Shown: piece after piece, positions 11,570 to 21,820 of the stretch
Position numbering within the stretch: position 1 is the stretch's first letter
Layout: each line of letters opens with the position of its first letter
Source: Symsagittifera roscoffensis
Taxonomy: Eukaryota > Xenacoelomorpha > Acoela > Convolutidae
Assembly: GCF_963678635.1 (NCBI RefSeq)
Contig: NC_087065.1
Coordinates: 53,823,858-53,887,857 of the forward strand
Direction: 5' to 3'
Length of the DNA: 64,000 bases
Translations under genes and position numbers: made by a program
The notes under the pieces: model-generated
Databases searched by the model: none
What the model was told of the DNA's origin: nothing
The model's input: the letters and a program-made list of their open reading frames with translations, nothing else

Positions 11570-12930
11570 ACACAGTTGATGCTTTTTTCCCTTGCGATAG
11601 CAAGGGTATTGCAATCGGGTACTGGACTTTTTTCTGTAGCCAATTTTGTCCACAACTTTGGTAATTTGGTTCATAATGAATTCAAATTTTGTAGTGTATT
11701 TTGCACACTTGACCTGGTAGTATCGAATACGCCGGAGACGGCAAAGGTCTTGGATTCGATTCTGAACAGGACCATTTTTTTCTAAACGGTTGATGTTCCG
11801 GCTCAAAAAATTTCGGCCTTCTATTTTTCTGCTTACGTTTTTTCGGCTTAGTTGCCACATCTAAGAATAGTTTTTTTAGCTGTAAACATTTTTTGCTGCA
11901 ATTGTTTTATGCTTTTAGGAAATCGGGCCGAAACTAAATTTGTTTTTCAAATTGTTATATTAGCCATCTCGATTTGTTAAAATTTCTCTTTGTTTTCATT
12001 GTTTAGTATTTTTAGTGGCCTCTTACTGCGTCGTTATGTCCGAAAAAGTTTTTTTGAGCGTGTGTGTGCTCTGAGGGGCGAAGGGACTTAAAAGTTTTTA
12101 CAATTTTAGAATTTTTTTCGTCATGAAGGGTTTCTGCTCAGGCTTTTTCGGCTTGTTACCGCTTGGCAACTATAAATTCAAATCCAGTCAACCATCCAGC
12201 GCATCTGGCGTAGAGATAAAACAACTGCTTGAGAAAAGATTTGCTGTTCGAATCCGGCCGGGCCCTTTTTTGCTAACTAGAGTTTTTGCGCTTTTTCGGA
12301 CTATCGTCCGTTTGTTGAATTTTGTCGGCTTGGTTCCCGTCGCTCTATGCTTTGTGTTTATTCCAAGTTGCTGTAAACTCCATGCTTGAGACGACAAAGC
12401 ACGGGAGTTCGATTTCTGTTGAGACTTGTTTTTCTATATAGAATGTAGAATTTTATCTAATTTAGATTATTGTCTATCTGCTTATTTTTGTCTGCTTATT
12501 TCGGCAGAAAGGAATTTTTTGAAAAGTTGGTTTCTGTATAGCATTGCCAAAGCTGGTTATAGAGTTACTAATGGCGTAAGCTTTTTTTTTCGGGTATTTT
12601 GGGCTTATGTTGCAATTTTTATTGATAAAAACGATTTTTTGATTTTTTCCATTTGATTGAGTCCTTATCATTTAGTCCGTTTGATTCTGCGTTGTCATTC
12701 ATTGTTGTTTCGCAAGTGGTGCGAAGCTCAGCTTCGCCTCTGTGTTAAATAATCAATTGAACCGGAAAAAGTTATTTGTTTCAAACCACAGTACAAAAAT
12801 TTAAAAAATGATTTAAAGAAATTTTCCTAGTTAGTTTCTCTTGGATTTTTTTGAAATGCATAATTTATTACGCTTACGATTAGCAAGCGTTATCAAATCG
12901 GAAAATGGACTTTTTTGGGTTAACAAATTG
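11570..12930 (+). repeat. Composite tRNA-like repeat, copy 2
   Basis: This is the partner of 2105-3250. Modules in order are: hairpin CCCTTGC-GATA-GCAAGGG (11589-11606) with TTGCAATCGGGTAC; B-box-like GGATTCGATTC (11752-11762) before a T-run; the TCGGCTTAGTTGCC spacer (near 11845); TGTTCGAATCC (12245-12255) with a following T-run; and GAGTTCGATTT (12405-12415). After these come the GCGAAGCTCAGCTTCGCC hairpin (12721-12738) and the hairpin module at 12870-12890. Module order and spacing match copy 1 over more than 1 kb. Confidence 0.6.
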
Positions 12931-13260
12931 CTTAACAGAATCAATCCAATCAGTTTGTCTACTGGTTCATAAAGAAATCAAGTTTCTAAGCGTCTCCGGC
13001 GCACTTAGTCTGGAGGTAACGAATAAACCTGGGACAGCTAAAGTTCTGAGTTCGAATCTGAACCAGAATTTGTATGTTTTCTTTCGAATTGGACAAAACG
13101 TTAGAAGTCTCAGAATAGAATTTAAAGTTCAAAGTTTGTATGACATTTTTTCCTCTAAAATGTTTCTGAATTGTAATTTAACGCCGTCAAAAGCGTTTCT
13201 GAACGTGCTCTCCGAAAATAGAAGAGCATAGCAGACAAAATTTTGAAGTTTTTTAGTTGG
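12930..13260 (+). repeat. Additional tRNA-like fragment
   Basis: A segment with GGCGCACTTAG...GGAGGTAACGAATA and a B-box-like GAGTTCGAATCT (13049-13060) matches the B-box module of the composite family and the SINE-like segments in the 15.5 and 16.9 kb tandem units. Confidence 0.5.
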
Positions 13261-13384
13261 TGTTTCTTAGAAAAGTTTTTGATTTCTTTGGACTAAGTGG
13301 CTTTTTTCTTTCCTTTCCTGTCTGCTAGCTTGCGATCCTATTTTTGTGTTATCGCAATTGATGCGAATCTTGGCTTCGCCTTTG

Positions 13385-13580
13385 TGTACAAATATTGGCT
13401 TTTTGCAGTCCAATTTATTATTTGCCAAGTTAGTGTAATGGCCTTCAGCTTGCTATATTCCACATTTTTAATTGCAAAATTGCGCCTTTTTGTATTTGGT
13501 GCCACTTTTACTGCATTGCATTGGAAATTGATTACCATATTTAGCTGCTTTGTTTGTGGCCAGTGTTTGACGATATTTAA
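13385..13580. repeat. 200-bp direct repeat, partner at 10670-10870
   Basis: It is near-identical to 10670-10870 over about 200 bp, differing by scattered substitutions and small indels. It ends at GTGTTTGACGATATTTA in both copies. Confidence 0.8.
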
Positions 13581-13584
13581 GTGT

Positions 13585-13660
13585 TCGTGGCCGAGAGGGT
13601 AGGGCGTGAAACTCCTAATAGCGAGGTCGCAGGTTCGAGTCCGATTCGTAGCAAAGTTTT
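13585..13660 (+). repeat. tRNA-derived SINE-like segment with A and B boxes
   Basis: TGGCCGAGAGGGTAGGGCG (13589-13607) resembles a Pol III A box. GGTTCGAGTCC (13632-13642) is a consensus B box at tRNA-like spacing. The flanking stems do not pair convincingly, so I call this a tRNA-derived SINE head, not a functional tRNA gene. Confidence 0.5.
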
Positions 13661-14177
13661 ACTAATTCGAGGCTTTCTTCTACTTTTTCGTCTTTCACTT
13701 TATAACGCTGCTTTATTGTTAGAGCTTGCTAAGCTTCTTTGCCGTAATTTTTGTTCTGTTTACCTTTCAGTTATCAATTTTCTACCATTTTTGCTGAATT
13801 TCTATCTTTCTATCATGTTTGCTGAACTTTCTGGCATGTTTGCTGAGACAGACGAAGTTTTAAATTTTGTTAGACCTAGTTTTTTTTCAATATTTTACGT
13901 TTTTTATGAATATTTTTTCTTATGATTATGTTGTATCGCAAATGGTGCGAAGCTCCGGCTAGCCCCTGTGTTTATTTTGCATTATTATTGGTTGTCCTGG
14001 CAAATCTCGAAAATATCAATACCTGGTTAAGGTTTTTATTAGTTTCTAAGAGGTAGGAGAATTGTCTCAAGCTATTAAAAGCTATAATATTTGTTTTTGT
14101 AAATACGCTTTCAACATCCATTTCTAATTAGTTTTTAAGAAACAGATTTTTTGAAACCAGTTGTTAGAAATTCTCTA

Positions 14178-14245
14178 GGTGAGCGACGGGGAGGCGACTA
14201 AAGTATCTGCCTCTCAATCAAGTTTATGACGGTTCGAGTCGGAAA
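14178..14245 (+). repeat. Second tRNA-like segment upstream of the methyltransferase
   Basis: A tRNA-sized stretch ends in the B-box-like GGTTCGAGTCGG (14230-14241). It lies about 130 bp before the methyltransferase start and could be a SINE. No cloverleaf closes by eye. Confidence 0.35.
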
Positions 14246-14360
14246 ACAACAACAGAACCTTGCAGTTATTAAAAAACGGAAGAAGTTGTTCGCAGTGAAC
14301 TTAACAGCTTGTATGTTGATCTTTTCCACCGTGGAGAAAAGATCTCAGCTCAAGTTGGTT

Positions 14361-14374
14361 TTTTTAGAACCAAG
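14361..14374 (+). promoter_or_regulatory. 3' splice acceptor 7 nt before methyltransferase ATG
   Basis: GGTTTTTTTAG ends at 14367 and the ATG is at 14375, leaving a leader of only 7 nt. No upstream coding exon in frame is apparent, so this is a candidate trans-splice acceptor. It could instead accept a conventional 5' UTR intron. Confidence 0.55.
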
Positions 14375-17300
14375 ATGTCGCATAATCACGCACATAACCA
14401 TGCTCACAACACAAGTGACCATGTGAGTTATGAAGAGATGCTCAAAACTAATTACGAACTGACTGAAGAAAAAACAAAGCAACTAGTGGACTCAATTGGA
14501 ATCAAACCTGATTGGCACATTTTGGATGCTGGAGCTGGAATTGGAATTATGAGCCAGCTCTTTCTGGATAAAATCAAAGACGGGCCTGGAACTTTGACTC
14601 TTATGGAACCATCACCATCTTTCGAAACCCATTTAGAACAATTAGTGCTGGCTAATAAAAAAAAAGTTATCTTCAAGAAAACGCAAATTGAAATGAGGGA
14701 TTACCCCTGTAAAAAATCTGACTCAGGATACGATCTTGTGTTTATCAGGTGTGTATAGTTATTTTATAGCGTTGAACAAGTTGAATTATTTTTTTCATCC
14801 ACTAAATGGGGGAAGGAACTTGCATCCGGATGTTTTTTTCGCGCAACAAATGAACGACAGATGGGGTGGAGCGAAAGTTTGAGTATAAAGGATAGCAGAC
14901 CCAGAAATCTCATGATAAAAAATACAGTTGCAAATAACCCCATCAACATCGCCTTGCCATAAGATCCCACGCCAGTTAAAAGGTAGCCCAAATTATGAAC
15001 AAAGTATCTGATCAACAAAGTAGCCCCTGATTCAGCCGTGATTCAAGCTACAATTATAAAAACTAGTTATTTGACAATGATTCAAGCTGTAAATAACCGG
15101 ATGTTACATCTGTGTAAGAAATAACATATTATTGAAAAGTTAATGACTCTTAAATTGGCTCGCACCCGTTTTGATGAATCCCGTTTTTTTGAACAGGTCA
15201 GTTAATTGTTTTTTAGCAGTTTTTTTGAAAAAATATCCGAGATCTTAGGAAGCATTGGCAGGCCCAAAAGCAACATTTTATAATGTATATTTGTGAAATT
15301 GTTTTTTTAAACACTTTCTAAAGACAACTTTCATTTTCTGAAAAATGTTAATGAGGAAAACATTGATAAATAAATCAAATATATCAAAAAATACACCTCA
15401 TTGAATTCATATATCAAAATCCTGCATCCTATAGTAAATCATTGTTACGCTTGCGATTAGCAAGCGTTATCAAACTGGAAATATAGACTTTTTTGGGGTT
15501 AACAACTTGCTTAACACAATCACTTGTACCTTGGTTCAAAAAAATCAAACTTGTATGCGTTCCCGGCCACTTAGCATGGAGGTAACAAATATGCCTGGGG
15601 AGGCAAAAGTCCTGGGTTCGAATCAGACGAGGTCCTGTGTTCGAATCAGACGAGGTCCTATGTTTTTTCAGGTAATTGTCTGCTTATCTGTTTTTGATGG
15701 CAAAATTATCAATGCAAGTAGCAGATTGGTCAGTCACCCGAGTTGGTTATCTCAACACCAGCTTGAATCCATTCGATTCTACTACATTCGCATATTTTTC
15801 AGAGACTAGATTCTTTTTGGAGACATGAATATTGATACCCCCACAAAGATTGTGTGGTACCGTGTCAGTACTTATACTTTCAAGAAAACTGTCTAAGCGC
15901 TCTATGAACTCAATTTTATTATTCGGTGGTTTGTAATAGATCACAGTGAGATTACAAGCTTTGCCAAGTATGTTTAAGACTACAGACAAAGCCTCTCTTA
16001 AACTAATAGTTTTTTCTTTGACTATTGTTATAGCTTTTCACAGTTGTATCATTACTCCACCTCCTTCCACCTTTTGCATTTGCGAGAGACCTTATATTCC
16101 TTGTAACCTTTTATTAGATAAATAGAAGGATCATTTTCTTTGCTTAACCACGTCTCAGAGAGACAAATAATATATGGGGCAGAGACTCAAGGCAGTGATC
16201 CAGTGCCTCCAAATCTTCAACATGTTTCCGTAAAGATTGTACGTTTAAGTGTAACACATTGACATGTTCCAGTATTTTTTGACTATTGAAAAAATCACCC
16301 TCCATTTTTGATTTATTTTTGATAGTTAAATTTAGTTTAAGTGCCTTCCGATCCTTGCGATGGCCCAAAAACACTGTGAAAACAATTCCAAACATCATTG
16401 AACCGATAGTTGAGAGCATTGCCTCCTTCGTATAATCCTTGGATTCGGTAAGTGTTCTGATCAGCTTTCCACTGATAAAATATGTCCACGCCGATTGTAA
16501 TCTATCATCAATCTTCATAAGTTTCAAAAACTAGAACCTGGGCTGGCTTAAATCTTCAAATGAAAAAATATCCGAGATCTTAGGAAGCATTGGCAGGCCT
16601 AAAAGCAACATATTATAATGTATATTTGTGAAATTGTTTTTTTAAACACTTTCTAAAGACAACTTTCATTTTCTGAAAAATGTTAATGAGGAAAACATTG
16701 ATAAATACATCAAATATATCAAAAAAATACACCTCATTGAATTCATATATCAAAATCCTGCATCCTATAGTAAATCATTGTTACGCTTGCGATTAGCAAG
16801 CGTTATCAAACTGGAAATATAGACTTTTTTGGGATTAACAACTTGCTTAACACAATCACTTGTACCTTGGTTCAAAAAAATCAAACTTGTATGCGTTCCC
16901 GGCCACTTAGCATGGAGGTAACAAATATGCCTGGGGAGGCAAAAGTCCTGGGTTCGAATCAGACGAGGTCCTGTGTTCGAATCAGACGAGGTCCTATGTT
17001 TTTTCAGGTATTTGTCTGCTTATCTGTTTTTGATGGCAAAATTATCAATGCAAGTAGCAGATTGGTCAGTCACCCGAGTTGGTTATCTCAACACCAGCTT
17101 GAATCCATTCGATTCTACTACATTCGCATATTTTTCAGAGACTAGATTCTTTTTGGAGACATGAATATTGATACCCCCACAAAGATTGTGTGGTACCGTG
17201 TCAGTACTTATGCTTTCAAGAAAACTGTCTAAGCGCTCTATGAACTCAATTTTATTATTCGGTGGTTTGTAATAGATCACAGTGAGATTACAAGCTTTGC

Positions 17301-20283
17301 CAAGTATGTTTAAGACTACAGACAAAGCCTCTCTTAAACTAATAGTTTTTTCTTTGACTATTGTTATAGCTTTTCACAGTTGTATCATTACTCCACCTCC
17401 TTCCACCTTTTGCATTTGCGAGAGACCTTATATTCCTTGTAACCTTTTATTAGATAAATAGAAGGATCATTTTCTTTGCTTAACCACGTCTCAGAGAGAC
17501 AAATAATATATGGGGCAGAGACTCAAGGCAGTGATCCAGTACCTCCAAATCTTCAACATGTTTCCGTAAAGATTGTACGTTTAAGTGTAACACATTGACA
17601 TGTTCCAGTATTTTTTGACTATTGAAAAAATCACCCTCCATTTTTGATTTATTTTTGATAGTTAAATTTAGTTTAAGTGCCTTCCGATCCTTGCGATGGC
17701 CCAAAAACACTGTGAAAACAATTCCAAACATCATTGAACCGATAGTTGAGAGCATTGCCTCCTTCGTATAATCCTTGGATTCGGTAAGTGTTCTGATCAG
17801 CTTTCCACTGATAAAATATGTCCACGCCGATTGTAATCTATCATCAATCTTCATCAGTTTCAAAAACTAGAACCTGGGCTGGCTTAAATCTTCAAATACG
17901 CAAATTCCCTCCAATTTTGTATTACTTGCCCAATCTTCCTTGTTCTTCAATATATTTATCTTCGCCACTCGTCTGGAAAATCTCACTGTAATGGTTTTCT
18001 GGTTGCTACCAGATGGTAATCGGTGCGCTATTGATATGTCTGCTTTTCGACGTCACCATTCATTTGATTGGCAATGTCGATCACTTTCTCCATAGTTGCA
18101 TCTACATTTTCGCGCTGGTTTCCTTCTAATCCAATAATTTTTATGTTGTAGGACTCTAGTAATTCGGCTTCAGATAAACTCTAAGGTTGCATCGTGTTTC
18201 TTGATTGGCGAGCTCTTGTTTAATTTCTGATATTATTTGGGACTTCATTTGGGCAGCAGCTTCTTGGATTGTTTTCTTAATCACTTTGTCCACTTCTTCT
18301 TTGATCGATTGTACTACGGTTGGAATCAGATTTTTAATTGACTTAGCGATCGTATGTTCAATTATTTTCATCATATCAGCAGAATCAGTATCTCAGTCGG
18401 CGCCAGGACTTAGCTTGGTAACGCTTCTTTTCGTTTTCTGGCCTGGCTACTGGTGTTTGATCATCAAACTGAATAGGTGGGGTAACAATAGTCTGGGTTG
18501 TCATGGCTCTGTTGGCATCATCATTTTCAATTTCCATTCTCTGAAACTATGTAATAAAATAGTTTATCGCAACAATTAGTCTATCACAACAATTCTCGAG
18601 ATAACAGACGTCTGAGTCACGATCGCCCCCTGTATTAAGAATCTAATCACCGGGACGAACAATGAGTCTTCGGGACGAAAAAATTTGCTTGCGGAACAAC
18701 AAACAACTTGCGGTTTTCAGTCTTCTTTTTGCACACTGTTCAATCTCTCGGCAATGAATCGTTGAACCTGAAATCCTTGGGCCGAAATGCGCGTAATGGC
18801 TAAAAAAGGCTACTGTTTACGAATATCGCCGCGAGCAGGGCCAAGGGGCTACGTGCAGTTACATCGCTGGGCATAAATGAAGTCAGACCGGAGCGGAAAA
18901 TTTTTGTTTGCTTTACAAAGTCCAAACCGAGGTGCCTCACGGAGTTCTTAGGTGAGCGAAGAATCCACAGTTCTACAGGAAACTTACAATTTCGCTGCTG
19001 GATTTTTAATTTTGAGCTGCTTGATTTACCATTTAGAAGATCCATTAAAATTTTTCTTTCAACCTTTTTGACGTCACCCAATTTGCCTTTCCGAGAGCTC
19101 GTGAAATTTGTTTTAGGCAAAATAGGTTTTAAAAAACCTCATTTTCCTAAACTTCTGTGCAGCATACGGTTTTTCAAGAGAAAAGTCATCAATGAAGTTA
19201 AGCGAATTGCGCGTCTTTAGAAGAGGTCAGTGGCTTAACCCGTCCGCCCCTGGTATCTACCCATAGCTTGAAACCCTTTTCACGTTTTTGGTGCAACCAA
19301 TTGCTTATTTGAGCGTTTGTTTCAGACTGGTGCTACATCACTGCCGCGCAGACTATGCAATCGGATGTCTACTGAGTGTCCTGAAACCAGGGGGAATGTT
19401 CGTAGTGCAGGAGTTCGTTCACGGCACCGCCGCCTTCTGGGCACAGAAGACAGTGTGCACTGCGCTTCATCAGCTAGAGCTGCAATCCATTGGTGAAATC
19501 AGAACACACGCGTTGTGCGGTGATCATGCTAATTATATTCCACCTGCTATGTACAAAAATTTAATCAGGTTCGTGTTCATTTTATTGCTCAGAGTGCATG
19601 TCTTTTTTGTTTAGCTTTTTCTCATGCATTTTACCGGCCTTTAAAATATACCAATTACTTGAAAAATATGATGATAACCCAGACGGTTTTGGCGCGAATT
19701 CTCTTGACAAACTACTCAGCAAAAACCAGCTGTTCTGACAACTTGTTCGCGACTGTTTTCAGTTTTTATTGAAATTTGATTCAAAATTGATAAAAGGAAT
19801 GAGAGAGCATGTGAGCTTAATTTAATCTCTGGCGTCTGATATGAATTTTGATGATTCTGAGGCATTCAGAATTAGACTGTTGTTGGCAAATTGGTGACCG
19901 TTAGCATTTAATCAGACAAAATACATGCGCTTTCGGTTTAGTATTGTTTCGACACTGTCTAATTGTGAACAAGTAAAAAAAAAGTGGTACAGGCTCAATT
20001 ACAGAAAAGTATAACAATTTAGCCAACAGTTTAGTTGTAATTATATGCAGTTTTTGGTTGTGATTTTAGCCAATCGTGTGAAGTTTTGCACTTTGACAAG
20101 TTTATACCAGAAGGCCACCCGGCTGACACTTTGGGTAAGAATGTCTTCACAATGATGACAAAACACTGCAGAAATGAAGAGACGAAGAATAAAGCACAGA
20201 AAGAATACGAAGATATCTGTGTTGAAAAACACTCGGTTGTTTATTCGCGAGTACACATTAATATCATAGCCAAGAAAAACTGA
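14375..20283 (+). CDS. SAM-dependent methyltransferase (class I), 3 exons, about 276 aa
   Basis: Exons are 14375-14748, 19326-19568 and 20070-20283. Junctions are ATCAG|GTGTGT to TTGTTTCAG|A and ATCAG|GTTCGT to GATTTTAG|C. Both introns are phase 2, and exon lengths sum to 831 nt, an intact frame ending in TGA. The product has a Rossmann methyltransferase fold: motif I ILDAGAGIG (residues 49-57), an acidic LMEP after strand 2 (about 81-84), YDLVFIR across the first junction (about 120-126), then LKPGGMFVV in exon 2. That is the class I SAM-binding series; the methyl acceptor cannot be told. The N-terminus is His/Asn-rich (HNHAHNHAHN, residues 3-12), possibly metal-binding. Intron 1 (4.6 kb) contains tandem non-LTR-derived units. 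It is a predicted cytosolic enzyme with no signal peptide or membrane segment. The upstream ATG at 14309 is unlikely because the acceptor AG at 14366-14367 lies between it and 14375. Confidence 0.8.
15747..15989 (-). pseudogene. Non-LTR retrotransposon endonuclease fragment (unit 1)
   Basis: An 80-residue open segment resembles part of an exonuclease-endonuclease-phosphatase (EEP) domain of LINE-type elements: VIYYKPPN, then GGINIHVSKKN where the family's G-D-(I/F)-N signature lies, then a VVESNGF motif. It is flanked by frameshifts and stops, and no reverse transcriptase follows on this strand. It is identical in protein sequence to the copy at 17083-17325. Confidence 0.65.
16144..16527 (-). 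pseudogene. Non-LTR ORF1 C-terminus / EEP start fragment (unit 1)
   Basis: A 127-residue open segment ends with VLHLNVQSLRKHVEDLEAL, typical of the first strand of a LINE endonuclease (H-x-N-x-x-S-L-R). The preceding part with QSAWTYFISGKLI resembles the C-terminus of ORF1 proteins. The next endonuclease piece lies about 150 bp further on in another frame, so the element is broken. Confidence 0.55.
16561..17896 (-). repeat. Tandem unit 2 (1336 bp), partner of 15226-16560
   Basis: Same contents as unit 1: hairpin module at 16783-16803, doubled B-box phrase near 16951-16990, and minus-strand retrotransposon fragments at 17083-17325 and 17480-17863. Unit 2 runs without a break into further non-LTR sequence (17897-18540), so it lies at the original insertion and unit 1 is the added copy. 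Confidence 0.9.
17083..17325 (-). pseudogene. Non-LTR endonuclease fragment (unit 2)
   Basis: The protein sequence is identical to the 15747-15989 fragment. EEP-like motifs are present but the frame is not continuous with its neighbours. Confidence 0.65.
17480..18540 (-). pseudogene. Non-LTR retrotransposon ORF1 remnant into the endonuclease start
   Basis: On the minus strand, from 18540 down to about 17900, successive frames encode an acidic N-terminal stretch starting near 18536. A coiled-coil-like, Lys/Glu/Ile-rich segment follows (18374-18156; contains KEEVDKVIKKTIQEAAAQM). Further down is sequence resembling the RNA-binding part of LINE ORF1 proteins (RLPSGSNQK-like and ILKNKEDWA-like stretches in different frames). 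At least two frameshifts or stops interrupt it. At 17863-17480 it merges with the ORF1 tail and endonuclease start that are duplicated in unit 1. This is a dead copy, antisense to the host methyltransferase. Confidence 0.6.
18541..19325. other. Rest of methyltransferase intron 1
   Basis: A minus-strand open frame at 18800-19120 shows no recognisable motif and I do not call it a gene. No other repeats were recognised here. The segment ends in the TTGTTTCAG acceptor at 19317-19325. Confidence 0.4.
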
Positions 20284-20308
20284 AATTAGTTCAAGATCTA
20301 GATTAGAA

Positions 20309-20314
20309 ATTAAA
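20309..20314 (+). terminator. Candidate ATTAAA poly(A) signal of the methyltransferase
   Basis: An ATTAAA variant hexamer lies 26 nt after the TGA stop at 20281-20283. No canonical AATAAA is nearby. Confidence 0.35.
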
Positions 20315-20489
20315 CATCTACTCACCCGATGCTGAAGTTTTAACATATCTGGAAGATTTTATTCGATATTTTCTGACGTTTTATTAGATCTTTATTACGC
20401 AATACATATTCAAATTACAGTAACTGTTATGTCTGATTTTTAATGGGATCATCAGCCGGATGGTGGGGTGGGGGGTGGGGAGGTTGGTT

Positions 20490-20860
20490 TAGAATCGCCT
20501 CCACCTTCTCAGAGATTTGATCCCCTGCCGACATAAAGGGTGCCCCTTTGTACTATTTTAAAATATCCATGTTTGTCTGTCTGACCCTGAACTTTTTCTA
20601 AAGTCGCCTTTGGCGCTCAAATATACTAATTTTGAGGGGTAGAGCGATTTTTTGGCTATAATTATCCAAAAAGTGTCTAAAAACGCTTTTTTCAAAAATT
20701 TGCCTGCGGCGCAGAAAACTTGCTCAAAAAAGGGTCTATATAGTGCTTGCAGCAGAGCTCAGAAAATCAAATTGGTCGACCATAGTCTTCAAAAAATACA
20801 ACAAATTTTGTTTCAAATTATTGTTTTATTTTCGGAGTGGTGTCATAAAAAGAGCTAATC
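20490..20860. repeat. Repeat C, copy 1
   Basis: It shares with 58405-58790 and 62560-62905 a TATACTAATTTTGAGGGG segment, TTTTTCAAAAATTTGCCTGCGG, CAGAAAA...TTGGTCGACC, and with the 58 kb copy a GAGATTTGATCCCCTGCC-like left part. A G-rich tract (GGTGGGGTGGGGGGTGGGGAGG) lies just to its left at 20462-20483. Confidence 0.7.
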
Positions 20861-21780
20861 AAAAAAGGTATTAGGTATATTCGACAGCCGCACAAAAAAA
20901 AACGAATTAAAAATCAATTTTTGTAAAAAAAATTTACTGAAAAAACAAAAAAAAATCATCAAAAAAAATTTCGAATTTAGCAGTTTTTTGAATTTTTGAA
21001 AATTTTGATTCCAAAAAGGCGCTTAAGTGTTCATAGTAAACTAACGTTATCCAAGTAAAACTAATTTTTACGTTTTAAATTGAGCTATTGTAAGTTTCTA
21101 TGCAATTAAATTAAGACTGATCGCTCGCTTTAATTGCTCGAAATAAGACGAAAATTCAAAAATTGCAAACCGGTTTTTCTTGACACCGGGAAAGTTTTTT
21201 GAGGTTTTTGAATGTTCGAATCACGACTGTAAGGGCTTTAATATGATATGTCTTTCAACCCCATCCGATCATTATTTGCGGTACATGATTTTGCGTGGAA
21301 AACCAAAAGGTAAAAAAAACTGAAGCAGACCCGAATACAAAGTTCCTCCCCATTTTAAATGGTCGGAACAATAATTTTAGTTTATGCTTTCCTATTGAAA
21401 TACTAAGCTCTGTTTTGTGTTATTTTGCGACATGTCTGTATTTGAAAAAGTCATCAAAATAATTTTGGTTACTGTTCCTTTTTTGCATCAATAAGTGTAA
21501 GGTGAAATTATGAAAATCGACGCTTATTTTCTATTTTTAGTTATTTCAAGGTTTACTATCAATTCTACTTCATAAATTCAGCTGCTAGACAGCTATTTTG
21601 CAAGTTTTTTTCGAAAATTTTCAACCTTTTTTTTCAGTGTCACCTGAAATAAAGTTTAATCCGTTTTCAGAAGATAAAAAAATTGTTCTCGTTTTGTTTC
21701 ATTTTTTCCTTCGTTGAATTTGTTGGATTGTTGCTAAAATACTATTTTTAACGCAATTTAGTTGACTTTGCTGTTTCAAT
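20861..21780. other. AT-rich spacer, no recognised gene
   Basis: A- and T-runs with no long open frame or recognised repeat. A short TTTTTCAG acceptor-like site near 21630 has no associated coding sequence. Confidence 0.4.
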
Positions 21781-21820
21781 TTATTTTTTAAGGTGGTAAA
21801 ATGAACGAAAGATTGAATTT

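Larger units (their letters stand above)
15226..16560 (-). repeat. Tandem unit 1 (1335 bp): SINE-like segment plus non-LTR ORF fragments
   Basis: The unit is repeated head-to-tail as 16561-17896 at about 99% identity; I noted fewer than ten differences. On + it begins TGAAAAAATATCCGAG. It carries the hairpin module (15447-15467) and a tRNA-like segment with the doubled phrase GTTCGAATCAGACGAGGTCC (near 15617 and 15639). On - it carries fragments of a retrotransposon reading frame. The near-identity implies recent unequal exchange or replication slippage inside the methyltransferase intron. Confidence 0.9.

Noticed and set aside
13585-13660. Functional tRNA gene
   Set aside because: The A and B boxes are good, but the acceptor and T stems do not pair and similar sequences recur as repeats, so I treat it as a SINE head.
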